Virus record (IMG/VR): IMGVR_UViG_3300010885_041446
Span: 1-26,132 of that record
Length of the DNA stretch: 26,132 bases
Source of the DNA: a virus
Reading direction: 5' to 3' (one strand)
The translations under genes and the position numbers were made by a program. Positions 15,091 to 22,477 of the stretch are shown here, piece after piece. Positions within the stretch are counted from its first letter, which is position 1, and each line of letters starts with the position of its first letter. The notes under the pieces are model-generated. The model was not told the DNA's origin and made no database searches. It saw only the letters and a list, made by a program, of their open reading frames with translations.

Positions 15091-16895
15091 TATGAATTCC
15101 TAGCAAAATTTGCTCGACTAAACCTAAGTCTATCAACTAATTTTAGTGGTTGTTGGGCGGTTGAAGTCACATAACCTTCGTGACCGGGTTCTTGATCTAC
15201 ACTAGCAGTAATATGAGTTGTGCTAACATCAAGTTGTCGGACCACACGTGTTTTAATAAGTTGTATAGTATCAAATAGCATGAATATTAATGCTAATGCT
15301 TTACGATTTTGCTGTAAAAATTGATCTATTCTTTTTAATTTGGGCTCACTAACAGACGCTTCTGCCCAAGTAATAAACTCGCTGGCCATATTCTCAAAGT
15401 TTCCCTGACGCACCTTATGATTACCGTATTGTTTCATTAACGCCGGTAAATTAGCTAGTTTAAGATCACGCAATACCTGTGGATTAAACAGTTGATCTAT
15501 TAGATTACTGTGTTTAGTAACAATGTCACTTAGTTTATTTAAATCTGTTAATGGTATTGTAATTGTTGGTGTTTCAACTAATTTAGGACTCAGAATTAGT
15601 ATTTGGCCTGAACTTAATGTATTAGTATCACTAAATGCAGTTCCTGCGTCGTCGGGTGATTTTTTAAATGTATGAATAACCACAGCTGCAATACTATTTT
15701 CAATCTGCTTTCCTATGTCTGAATCTTTTTGTACTTTATATTGAACTGTATTTGGTTGGAATATCCACTCGTTGTTAATCATATTTGGGGTGCCAACATA
15801 TAATAAATCACCCTGAATGAAACCACGAAAATCTTTTGGAGTTTGCTTTTCTAAAGGAGTCCAGAGAGTCTTATACATATTAATTAATTCTTCTCTATTA
15901 CCACCACGTTGCAACATAATTTTTTCAAGTTGTCCAGGGGTTGTTGCTAGTCCCTGATATGATTTAGAAGTAAATCCAGACTTGTCTGTTAGTACAAACT
16001 GTCCTTGGCCATTTCGACCAAATATAATTGCTGGCCTGCCATCCCACTTAATAGTTATGTGTTTGGCCTGCTTTGGTAATTGTCTCAGCATATTAATTGC
16101 TTCTTCTGCGCCTCGACTACCTTTTTCAAATATTAAATCCTCAGGGTGTTCTATTCTTGCGGCTTCAACAATAATTTGCATACCTTGATTTATTATACGA
16201 TCTCGTAAACGGGCCATGGCGTTTGTTTCATTAAAAGCAACACCATCTTTCTCAAATGCTTCGCGTGCATCTTTAACTAAAATATCATAATCAGAGCGTG
16301 TTTTAATTTTGTTAATTATTGTTTCAACACTACTAAGATCAGCAACAGTTCCATTGATTAATCTTTTAGCTATCATTGTTGGTTCTTTTGAAATAACTTT
16401 ATTGGTTTCTCTATCCATTAAGCCATTTTTGTATGACCATTTCATACCTTGCGCTTTAGCAATTGATGCTAACAATATTGCACGATGAACACCTTTGTAA
16501 TTACTTTCTCCAGTGTTAAGTGCAAATTTTTGAAACTCTGGATCACCAAACATAAAGTCTGTTTGTACATATCCATTGTTAGCATCACCTAAGATAGGAG
16601 TTTTAAGATGTACGCTATCCCCTGACTTGCGAATGTCTTCTACTTTAATACCACGTTTTAATAATTGTTGTATTAATACATCTTTAGTAATCTTTGTTTT
16701 GTCAACACCTAAATCTAAATCACCACTTGTTTCTTTACGACCAGTTGAACCTAGCATATTATCTAATAGATTTAGTCCTGTAAGTTGTTCTAACCACTGA
16801 ACTGTGGGTATTACGTTTTCACGAGCAACACGAGTGGTAGCTGGGTTACCTTCAGCTGTTTTAAATACATTGCCACCTTCGTTTAATAACTCCAT
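15090..16895 (-). CDS. Two-domain nucleotidyltransferase-like protein (Pol-beta-like + ligase-like)
   Basis: The 601-residue product appears to join two nucleotidyl-transfer domains. Residues about 45-240 carry a Pol-beta-type signature: S57-G-D59-L-D61 and a third acid in QTD113FMF. Residues about 270-410 look like the covalent nucleotidyltransferase fold of ATP-dependent ligases and capping enzymes: K283-W-D-G-R-P (motif I), RGFIQGDLLY (358-366, motif III-like), a QYKVQK stretch (385-390) and AAVVIH (403-408, motif IV-like). The C-terminal 170 residues are helical. Substrate could be RNA, tRNA, DNA or protein. The start MELLNEG contains an (L/I)xE site like T4 prohead-protease targets. AAAGG lies ahead of the ATG. 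It is flanked by unknown late genes. Both domain calls rest on motifs read by eye. Confidence 0.65.
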   Translation of the reverse strand: MELLNEGGNVFKTAEGNPATTRVARENVIPTVQWLEQLTGLNLLDNMLGSTGRKETSGDLDLGVDKTKITKDVLIQQLLKRGIKVEDIRKSGDSVHLKTPILGDANNGYVQTDFMFGDPEFQKFALNTGESNYKGVHRAILLASIAKAQGMKWSYKNGLMDRETNKVISKEPTMIAKRLINGTVADLSSVETIINKIKTRSDYDILVKDAREAFEKDGVAFNETNAMARLRDRIINQGMQIIVEAARIEHPEDLIFEKGSRGAEEAINMLRQLPKQAKHITIKWDGRPAIIFGRNGQGQFVLTDKSGFTSKSYQGLATTPGQLEKIMLQRGGNREELINMYKTLWTPLEKQTPKDFRGFIQGDLLYVGTPNMINNEWIFQPNTVQYKVQKDSDIGKQIENSIAAVVIHTFKKSPDDAGTAFSDTNTLSSGQILILSPKLVETPTITIPLTDLNKLSDIVTKHSNLIDQLFNPQVLRDLKLANLPALMKQYGNHKVRQGNFENMASEFITWAEASVSEPKLKRIDQFLQQNRKALALIFMLFDTIQLIKTRVVRQLDVSTTHITASVDQEPGHEGYVTSTAQQPLKLVDRLRFSRANFARNS

Positions 16896-16905
16896 ATTGC
16901 CTTTA

Positions 16906-17646
16906 TTATAATGAATATTTTGGTTCTTCTTTAACTCTGCCTAAATCTGCAGCTTGATTATAGAAGGTATTAAATTTACTAATGTTTGAGGATTTTAATA
17001 CTGGATAAAGCCTTGTTGTTTTGTCTCTTAATACTTGACCGCGCATTGCTGCAGGTAGTTTATCTAAAAACCATCCGTCTTTTCTAACTATAATATTAAT
17101 ACCTTCATCTCTATAATCAGGGTGAGCAAATTTATATTGTGAATCTGCATCTATTACACTTCTAATATCTTCCGCAGGACCGCCAGAAACACCAGAAGCC
17201 GAAGGCTCGTTAATTTGTTTTCCTGCCGTAACTGCTGTAATAATATTTTTAAATTGTTCGGGTGTTGCGTTGGTATCAGCTTTATTATTAACTAAGTTTT
17301 TTACAGCTACATCAATTTCTTTTTTTATATCAGAATTTAAATGAGACATATCATCAAATCCGGTTAATGTATTATTGATAAATTTTAATAGTAAATTTCT
17401 GTATGCATTATTATCAAGCTCTTGATTATTATTTGCTGTCATTGCCTTTTGTAATACACCTTGCCAGGCTGAAGCAGCAGTTTTACCCATGGTATCAAAT
17501 ACTTTATTTTTACGGATCTGTTGTATTTTTTGACTAAATGTAGCATTGTCTGGTAGACCCTTGATATCTGATGTTGCTAAGACCTTGCTGGCACCTTTAG
17601 CTAGATCCCAAAGTGGTCCTTCTATTAAAATCTCATTAATCTTCAT
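16906..17646 (-). CDS. Possible internal virion protein (246 aa)
   Basis: The helical, Asn/Lys/Ala-rich product opens MKINEILIEGPLW. This has two (I/L)xE sites (INE and LIE) in the first nine residues, in the style of T4 capsid-targeting leaders cut by gp21. The C-terminal third is different, with an IIVRKDGWFLDKLPAAMRGQ stretch (about 184-203) that looks like a small globular domain. No known family is recognised. It overlaps the 81-residue gene upstream by 11 bp and lies in the transcript from the late promoter at 18221-18228. Confidence 0.6.
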   Translation of the reverse strand: MKINEILIEGPLWDLAKGASKVLATSDIKGLPDNATFSQKIQQIRKNKVFDTMGKTAASAWQGVLQKAMTANNNQELDNNAYRNLLLKFINNTLTGFDDMSHLNSDIKKEIDVAVKNLVNNKADTNATPEQFKNIITAVTAGKQINEPSASGVSGGPAEDIRSVIDADSQYKFAHPDYRDEGINIIVRKDGWFLDKLPAAMRGQVLRDKTTRLYPVLKSSNISKFNTFYNQAADLGRVKEEPKYSL

Positions 17647-17881
17647 CTTTTTTTCTCAATGATCGCGAAAACTTATGTATATCTCTTGCACGAATAGCAT
17701 TAACAAACTTACGTTGTAAATCTTCAGAGTCTTCGGAATTATAAAGTTTTTCAATTTGTTCAAATAAATGAATAGCGGATTGAATAACATTTCTGCCACG
17801 GGTCTCAATGACATGATTTTTGTCTCGAACAATATATAGATCGTTGAGTTCGTCTAAGATGCTTTTTGTGTGTTTTTGCAT
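17636..17881 (-). CDS. Conserved-type small phage protein (81 aa)
   Basis: The all-helical product opens MQKHTKSILDELNDLYIVRD, then HVIETRGRNVIQSAIHLFEQ (23-42) and a basic end (ARDIHKFSRSLRKKDED). I associate this pattern with a small uncharacterised protein of T4-type marine phages. It is 10 bp downstream of the 100-residue gene and overlaps the next gene. Function unknown. Confidence 0.65.
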   Translation of the reverse strand: MQKHTKSILDELNDLYIVRDKNHVIETRGRNVIQSAIHLFEQIEKLYNSEDSEDLQRKFVNAIRARDIHKFSRSLRKKDED

Positions 17882-17891
17882 ATATTAGCTA

Positions 17892-18194
17892 TTACACACT
17901 CCAGAATTGTTTCAGATGCATTAGAGTTGCGTCTAAATCGCCCTTATCATTAATCTCACCGTCTTCATCGTAAAACGCTTCTTGTGCTGAAATGTATGCT
18001 TTATTTCTAGCATCATAGACACTACTAGGAATCATCTCATCATCATAGTCTGCTCTTAGAGCATCTTCTGTAAAATCCATGGCCCATTCTAAAGTACGAG
18101 CATTTGCTTGTGGTGCTAGTAATATGCTTTTTAGACGTTTGCTGGTCAAATGATCAAACGTTGGCTGTGTTTGTGTTACTTCAAATATTTTCAT
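17892..18194 (-). CDS. Small acidic late protein (100 aa)
   Basis: The 100-residue product opens MKIFEVTQTQPTF, again an MK(I/L)xE start, and is acidic and helical in its second half (FTEDALRADYDDEM). An exact late promoter TATAAATA (18221-18228) and an AAAGG ribosome-binding site precede it. It heads the late operon running to 14521. No known motif. A role as internal or scaffold component is inference from start and position. Confidence 0.6.
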   Translation of the reverse strand: MKIFEVTQTQPTFDHLTSKRLKSILLAPQANARTLEWAMDFTEDALRADYDDEMIPSSVYDARNKAYISAQEAFYDEDGEINDKGDLDATLMHLKQFWSV

Positions 18195-18220
18195 TTTTTT
18201 GCCTTTTACTGGTTGTTGTA

Positions 18221-18228
18221 TATTTATA
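18221..18228 (-). promoter_or_regulatory. T4-type late promoter for the 18194-14521 gene block
   Basis: Minus strand is exactly TATAAATA, 26 nt ahead of the ATG at 18194. It overlaps the end of the broken radical SAM gene. Confidence 0.75.
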
Positions 18229-18511
18229 TATTTTGCCCGCAGACCGTGTCACAAATAACCAGTCTACCTGTTTCAAATGATGGCTTAGACCAGGACTCTT
18301 CTACTTTATTAAACCAGGTTATGCACTGTGCTAAACTATATTCTATAGCATTATTCTTTTGAATTAGATCTTTAAATTGTGCGTTGGCGGCCTGGTGATA
18401 CATGCCTGTACCGTATGTTTTTGGTTGAAACCCAAGATAACAACAAGGGTATATGTCGCCGAGAGATGAAACGTATAGTGATTTTTGTTTTTTAACTTGA
18501 CAAGATATAGT
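18224..18511 (-). pseudogene. SPASM/twitch C-terminal part of the broken radical SAM gene
   Basis: After the TAA at 18512-18514 the same reading frame stays open for 95 codons to TAA at 18224-18226. It encodes what looks like the auxiliary-cluster domain of a radical SAM/SPASM protein: C243 (ISCQVK), YP-C262-C263-YLGF, C302 (AQCITWF), and C326-DTV-C330, numbered through the stop. There is no ATG near its beginning. It is therefore either dead, read by stop-codon suppression, or the stop is a sequencing or assembly error. It fills the apparent gap between 18195 and 18511. Confidence 0.8.
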
Positions 18512-18540
18512 TTATGCGGGTATTGTTGAAACTATATCTT
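18502..18540 (-). repeat. 12-bp perfect inverted repeat around the in-frame stop
   Basis: The arms AAGATATAGTTT (18502-18513) and AAACTATATCTT (18529-18540) are exact reverse complements with a 15-nt loop. The TAA that breaks the radical SAM gene sits on the loop-stem border (18512-18514). No T-run follows, so it is not an ordinary terminator. Confidence 0.85.
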
Positions 18541-19228
18541 CAAGTAAAATTTCGTCTGTGGTTGCTGATTTAAATAATACTTTAAAATTAGTTTCTTTTG
18601 GCTTTCCTAACGTATGAGATAAATTTCCTTTTCGATCAAATACCGGTCCGGTGTCACGACCGTCATTTACTATTAAAAATTCTTTAAAACCCAACTTAAT
18701 AGATAATGCTCGGCAGTCAGCAAGTTGATGATTATTATGATCAAACTGAATCATTTTCCAAGTAGCTCGGCCTCCCGCTGATATAAATGTTTGAGCATTT
18801 TTAATTATTTTTTTCCAGTTTGTATCTTGCCTATATAAATGATGTGTGTCTTCAAGACCATCTAAGCAAAAAATAACCTGGGCATTAAGTTGCGCTAATT
18901 TAGTCCAAAATACTTTATTTCTTGCACTGCCGTTGGTACTAATTTGTATTACTAAGTTTTTATTAAGGTTGCGGAAATATTCAATGATATTAGTTGTATA
19001 AGGATTCATTATTGCATCGCCAAAATTTCCATTTATATAAACTGTGTTAAGTTGTTTAACAAATGAAGGTGAAAATATTTTTTTAATTTCAGCTAACGTT
19101 AAATTTTTTTCAGTATAGCCATGATTATGTGGATACCCATGAAAATTTCTTGGACACTTAGGGCAGCGAGCATTACATAGACTACTAACCTCTAAGTGAA
19201 TATGTTTAATTTCATCAATATTATACAT
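18512..19228 (-). CDS. Radical SAM protein, catalytic part (truncated by in-frame TAA)
   Basis: The 238-residue open frame has the radical SAM cluster motif C18-NAR-C22-PK-C25 near its start, preceded by IHLEVSSL. Later segments typical of the barrel are GNFGDAIMNP (residues about 68-77), ISTNGS (97-102) and FCLDGL (120-125). The family uses a 4Fe-4S cluster and S-adenosylmethionine to make a radical. SPASM members often modify peptides or other enzymes. The frame stops at TAA 18512-18514, yet the same frame continues into a clear SPASM-like region, so the ancestral protein was about 334 residues. It follows the helicase gene by 13 bp and is probably in the primase-helicase transcript. Whether the truncated form is active is unknown. 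Confidence 0.8.
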   Translation of the reverse strand: MYNIDEIKHIHLEVSSLCNARCPKCPRNFHGYPHNHGYTEKNLTLAEIKKIFSPSFVKQLNTVYINGNFGDAIMNPYTTNIIEYFRNLNKNLVIQISTNGSARNKVFWTKLAQLNAQVIFCLDGLEDTHHLYRQDTNWKKIIKNAQTFISAGGRATWKMIQFDHNNHQLADCRALSIKLGFKEFLIVNDGRDTGPVFDRKGNLSHTLGKPKETNFKVLFKSATTDEILLEDIVSTIPA

Positions 19229-19241
19229 TGATGTTGATGTC

Positions 19242-20651
19242 TTAACTTGACTTAATTTGATTTAACAAACTTTTTAGTTTTGCACTTTGAAAATCTGCGG
19301 CAACTTTGCCAGTGGGCTCGCTAGATTCTAATGACGTATCATTAAAACTTGAAGATGTTTTTATGGATGATAGTGTTGATAGAGTACTTGAATTATTGCT
19401 ATGATGTGCGGCCTGTTGTGATTCCTCACCAAGGTCAGAAATTCTTAATGTGTCAACATTAAATTCTAAATCAACTTTCATACCTACACCACTACTTGAC
19501 CGTGTCTTCATTAATTGAATTTGATAGCGGCCACGCTCACGCATTGCTCTACTAGTAAAGATACCAAATACGTTGTCTGCCGTATTAATTTTTGATAAGC
19601 CACCTGCAATATGACTGTGATCAAACTCAACTTCTTCTACAGCTGATCTATTTAACTGTGACGCAGTTACAAATAATACATCTAACTCGCGCGATAAATT
19701 ACGTAATTCTTCACTTACATATTTGTCTTTAACAAATAAATCATTTGGACTAACTTTAGCACTAACCGGCATTAATAAATCTAAATAATCTACTAATAAG
19801 AAGTCAACTTTTACTTTAGTTTGAATTTCTAACTCTTTTAAATATGCTCTAATGTCATTGACTGTGCTTTGTGCTGGGAGATACTTAATCCGTAAATTGC
19901 CAGCTTTTCTAGCTAATAATTTAACTTTCATTTCAACATTATCAATGTCTCTAAATATTTCCTTAGATGATGTATTTGTCATCATTGAATCCATGCGCAT
20001 TGATGCAAGGCCTTCACTTAATTCTAATGTCACATAAGCCCCACTAAGCCCAGCTTGCGCCCAATTTACTGCTAAATTTTGCATGAATAATGATTTGCCA
20101 CTACCCGATCCGCCTGCAAAAATGTTTAGTTCACCTCGATTAAATCCACCATACAATAATCGATCTAACGTTGGCCAACCTGTCGATAATTGTCCGTTAC
20201 TATTTTTAAGTGCCAATAATCTTGCTTTAGGGTCATCAAAATAGTCTGTGCCCATATCTTTAGTTAGACTTATCTGAACGGCATCTTTGATAAGTTTTTC
20301 TACTGGGTCATAGTTACCTTTTTCTAATAAATCCGCAGATTTAAGAATTGCACGTTCTAGTTCATAACGTCGTGTAAAACCTTCAAATTCTGATAGAAAC
20401 CAATCATAATGATGTTCACCAACATCTGGCACATGGTCTAATTTAAGTTTAGTAATTGCATATATCTGTTCAATTGTTGGTAGTGTTTTGAATTTATCAA
20501 CATGTTCCTGGATAAATCTAGCAGTGGGTTGCAACGTTCGATCAAAATTCTCTGGATTAAAGATATTTTGCACACGTATATAACTTGCTGAGTCTTGCAA
20601 CATCATCTCAAGTAATAGTTTTTGTAAATCGATTGAATAGTCTTTTGTCAT
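19242..20651 (-). CDS. Replicative DNA helicase (T4 gp41/DnaB-like)
   Basis: The 469-residue product has an N-terminal helical domain and a RecA-like core with Walker A G180-GSGSG-K186-S, catalytic-type E210 in VTLELSE, Walker B LLVD288YLDLL, an SQLNR motif around 336-340 and an arginine-finger region (RGRYQIQLMKTR). This is the hexameric helicase that unwinds the fork with primase. The C-terminal 65 residues are Ser/Thr-rich and look disordered, ending in a short basic helix, which may contact primase or loader. Three tandem AATAAAC repeats lie directly ahead of the ATG. It follows the primase by 46 bp. Confidence 0.93.
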   Translation of the reverse strand: MTKDYSIDLQKLLLEMMLQDSASYIRVQNIFNPENFDRTLQPTARFIQEHVDKFKTLPTIEQIYAITKLKLDHVPDVGEHHYDWFLSEFEGFTRRYELERAILKSADLLEKGNYDPVEKLIKDAVQISLTKDMGTDYFDDPKARLLALKNSNGQLSTGWPTLDRLLYGGFNRGELNIFAGGSGSGKSLFMQNLAVNWAQAGLSGAYVTLELSEGLASMRMDSMMTNTSSKEIFRDIDNVEMKVKLLARKAGNLRIKYLPAQSTVNDIRAYLKELEIQTKVKVDFLLVDYLDLLMPVSAKVSPNDLFVKDKYVSEELRNLSRELDVLFVTASQLNRSAVEEVEFDHSHIAGGLSKINTADNVFGIFTSRAMRERGRYQIQLMKTRSSSGVGMKVDLEFNVDTLRISDLGEESQQAAHHSNNSSTLSTLSSIKTSSSFNDTSLESSEPTGKVAADFQSAKLKSLLNQIKSS

Positions 20652-20652
20652 A

Positions 20653-20673
20653 GTTTATTGTTTATTGTTTATT
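20653..20673 (-). repeat. Three tandem AATAAAC repeats ahead of the helicase ATG
   Basis: Minus strand shows three perfect 7-bp copies of AATAAAC ending one base before the helicase start codon. They occupy the place of a ribosome-binding site and would be unstructured in RNA. They may be a translational operator of the T4 RegA or gp32 kind, or simple slippage repeats. Confidence 0.75.
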
Positions 20674-20697
20674 AATATAGTTATACCATTATTTTCA

Positions 20698-21663
20698 TTA
20701 TACATATAATTTCTTTTTTGCCATTTCAATTTTAATTTTACTAGACTCTTTATGTTGCATTATACTCATAAGTGTACCCACTAGACCATAATATAATACT
20801 GCATCATTAACATCTTTAATTGTTGGATCCCAGGGAGGGATACTCACACTCCAGCCTAGTTCAACAGCACGGTTAATAATAGTTACACCAGCGCGATCTC
20901 GATCAGGAACAACAATAATTTCTTTCTGTAAACTGTTGATCAATTGTGCTTGTTTATCATTAATAGTATTATGTAAAACTGCTAATCCATTGATAGACAA
21001 TGCGTCAAATACTCCTTCTACTACAATTGCCTGTGTCCAATGCTCTTGTTGTAGGTCAACCCCAAACACATACCCGGGCTGTTGCTCATTTATATATTTT
21101 GGTTTTTTATCATCAAGATATCGTGAACTACTTCCAACAATCCGACCATCATAAGTATATGGTATAACGATACGATTAGATTGTCGACCTGTTTCATCAG
21201 GACTTACCATATATGGATATGCTCTATAATCTAATCCTCGACTGTTAAGATAATCAACAAACTGTTGATCCTCTGAAGATAATAACCGTAATTCTTTTGG
21301 CAACTCATAATCAGTGAATTCAATTTTAGTTATTTTTCGTAGGGCTCGTTCTTCTGCTACTGTATTAAGATCTTTATGTTTTAAACTATCTAAATTAATA
21401 ACAGAAATAGTTGAGCTATCAACCCCAAGCCAGGATAATAGTTTTCTAGCCTTAAATGATAATGTTCTGCCCAGCGTAAAACTTGCAGTGTATCCACAAT
21501 TAAAACAATGATAGCTCCAATTATTACCTTCAGGACGGATTCCGCCGCGCTGACGTGTGTCTGGTCGCTCACCAACATGTTGGCAACATACAGCATTAAA
21601 GCTCAACCATCCACTAGCTGTTCTTTTGTGTTTTTTAGGAAGTAAAGATACAATATCTAACAT
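20698..21663 (-). CDS. DNA primase (T4 gp61/DnaG-like)
   Basis: The 321-residue product opens with a zinc-binding domain (C26/C27, H29, C53-FN-C56) and a Toprim catalytic core: E216 in IVVEGVFDAL and D254-R-D256 in VVPDRDRAG. NRIVIPY (163-169) fits the RNA-polymerase subdomain. It makes RNA primers for lagging-strand synthesis and works with the helicase encoded next. A sigma70-like promoter lies directly upstream with only 6 nt from -10 to ATG, so the message is likely leaderless. Confidence 0.92.
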   Translation of the reverse strand: MLDIVSLLPKKHKRTASGWLSFNAVCCQHVGERPDTRQRGGIRPEGNNWSYHCFNCGYTASFTLGRTLSFKARKLLSWLGVDSSTISVINLDSLKHKDLNTVAEERALRKITKIEFTDYELPKELRLLSSEDQQFVDYLNSRGLDYRAYPYMVSPDETGRQSNRIVIPYTYDGRIVGSSSRYLDDKKPKYINEQQPGYVFGVDLQQEHWTQAIVVEGVFDALSINGLAVLHNTINDKQAQLINSLQKEIIVVPDRDRAGVTIINRAVELGWSVSIPPWDPTIKDVNDAVLYYGLVGTLMSIMQHKESSKIKIEMAKKKLYV

Positions 21664-21669
21664 TATGTT

Positions 21670-21698
21670 ATTTTAGCATAGTCCAGCTCAACAATCAA
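21670..21698 (-). promoter_or_regulatory. Sigma70-type promoter for the primase operon (leaderless)
   Basis: Minus strand: TTGATT (21693-21698), 17-nt spacer ending in the extended -10 element TGC, TAAAAT (21670-21675), then 6 nt and the ATG at 21663. Predicted transcription start equals the ATG. Confidence 0.6.
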
Positions 21699-21734
21699 TG
21701 CTTTTGATAGCATATCTTCATAATTTTGGTTGTG

Positions 21735-22475
21735 TTAAAAACCGTGACGGTTAATTTCAGCTAGCAATAATTCTGCTATAATTTTATGACCTTGCTCGTT
21801 TGGGTGCCGTTCCGGAGCATGTATTTGTTGTGCATCATCTCTATTTAAAAGGCGATCTTTTAATGGTTGTTCTTCCCATATAAGAGTTTTATATGTTACA
21901 CCCGGAATAGGTTGGTGTAAATGAAATATATTAAATTGTAATAAATTGAGATGCTGCGTTTCTGCAATGCCATTAAAGAACAAAACTGTTTGTTGATAAT
22001 TTAATTCAGATAATATATCACAATTGCTTAATGCTGTATATTGCTTACCAAAATCTTGCCAAATTTTTGGAACTACACTAGACTTAGCTTGAATCCAAGT
22101 TGAATGAATATATCTATGCCAGTCTTTGTCATTTTCATACACTCGGTGTTGCGGATTATACCAACTTTGACGATCGGGGCTAGTTAATGCAACTAGGATA
22201 ATAGCGTCTTCGCTATAGCAATTTTTTAACCACCAAAGAAAAGTCCATACTGTAGATTGTAAACTTGCCCCAGGCTGTCCATAATTTTCATATTCAAGAC
22301 CAAGTTGTTTAGATAACAGACCGCCATAACAATGATTAACTCGATATGTATCATTGTCTTTAAAAGAACAAAGTTTCTGAGTTGAATTTGGATATTTTTT
22401 AACTAATTCAGGATCAACTAACTCATCACCATGGCACCAACTATCACCAAATACAATAAGTTTTCTAACTGACAT
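21735..22475 (-). CDS. SGNH/GDSL-type hydrolase
   Basis: The 246-residue product has the SGNH hydrolase blocks: G10-D11-S12 in VFGDSWCHG with nucleophile S12, G66 in YGQPGAS, an ALTSPDR strand end (96-102), and H224 in RHPNEQGH. The residue two before the catalytic His is Glu (E222), where Asp is usual. The family contains esterases, and O-acetyl removal from polysaccharides is one known use. In a phage it might act on host surface glycans or on the virion fibre, but no signal peptide is visible. It is 2 bp after the virion protein gene upstream, so the two are co-transcribed, which favours a virion-linked late role. Confidence 0.78.
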   Translation of the reverse strand: MSVRKLIVFGDSWCHGDELVDPELVKKYPNSTQKLCSFKDNDTYRVNHCYGGLLSKQLGLEYENYGQPGASLQSTVWTFLWWLKNCYSEDAIILVALTSPDRQSWYNPQHRVYENDKDWHRYIHSTWIQAKSSVVPKIWQDFGKQYTALSNCDILSELNYQQTVLFFNGIAETQHLNLLQFNIFHLHQPIPGVTYKTLIWEEQPLKDRLLNRDDAQQIHAPERHPNEQGHKIIAELLLAEINRHGF

Positions 22476-22477
22476 AC

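Noticed and set aside
18150-18362. Plus-strand open frame of 70 codons over the apparent gap 18195-18511
   Set aside because: It lies antisense to the SPASM-like region of the broken radical SAM gene, which explains the open frame; it has no ribosome-binding site or promoter.
18512-18514. Alternative genetic code or a frameshift as the cause of the radical SAM interruption
   Set aside because: TAA is the normal stop for many genes here (PAAR, iscU neighbours, nrdB and others), so it is not reassigned; and both halves are in the same frame, so it is not a frameshift.
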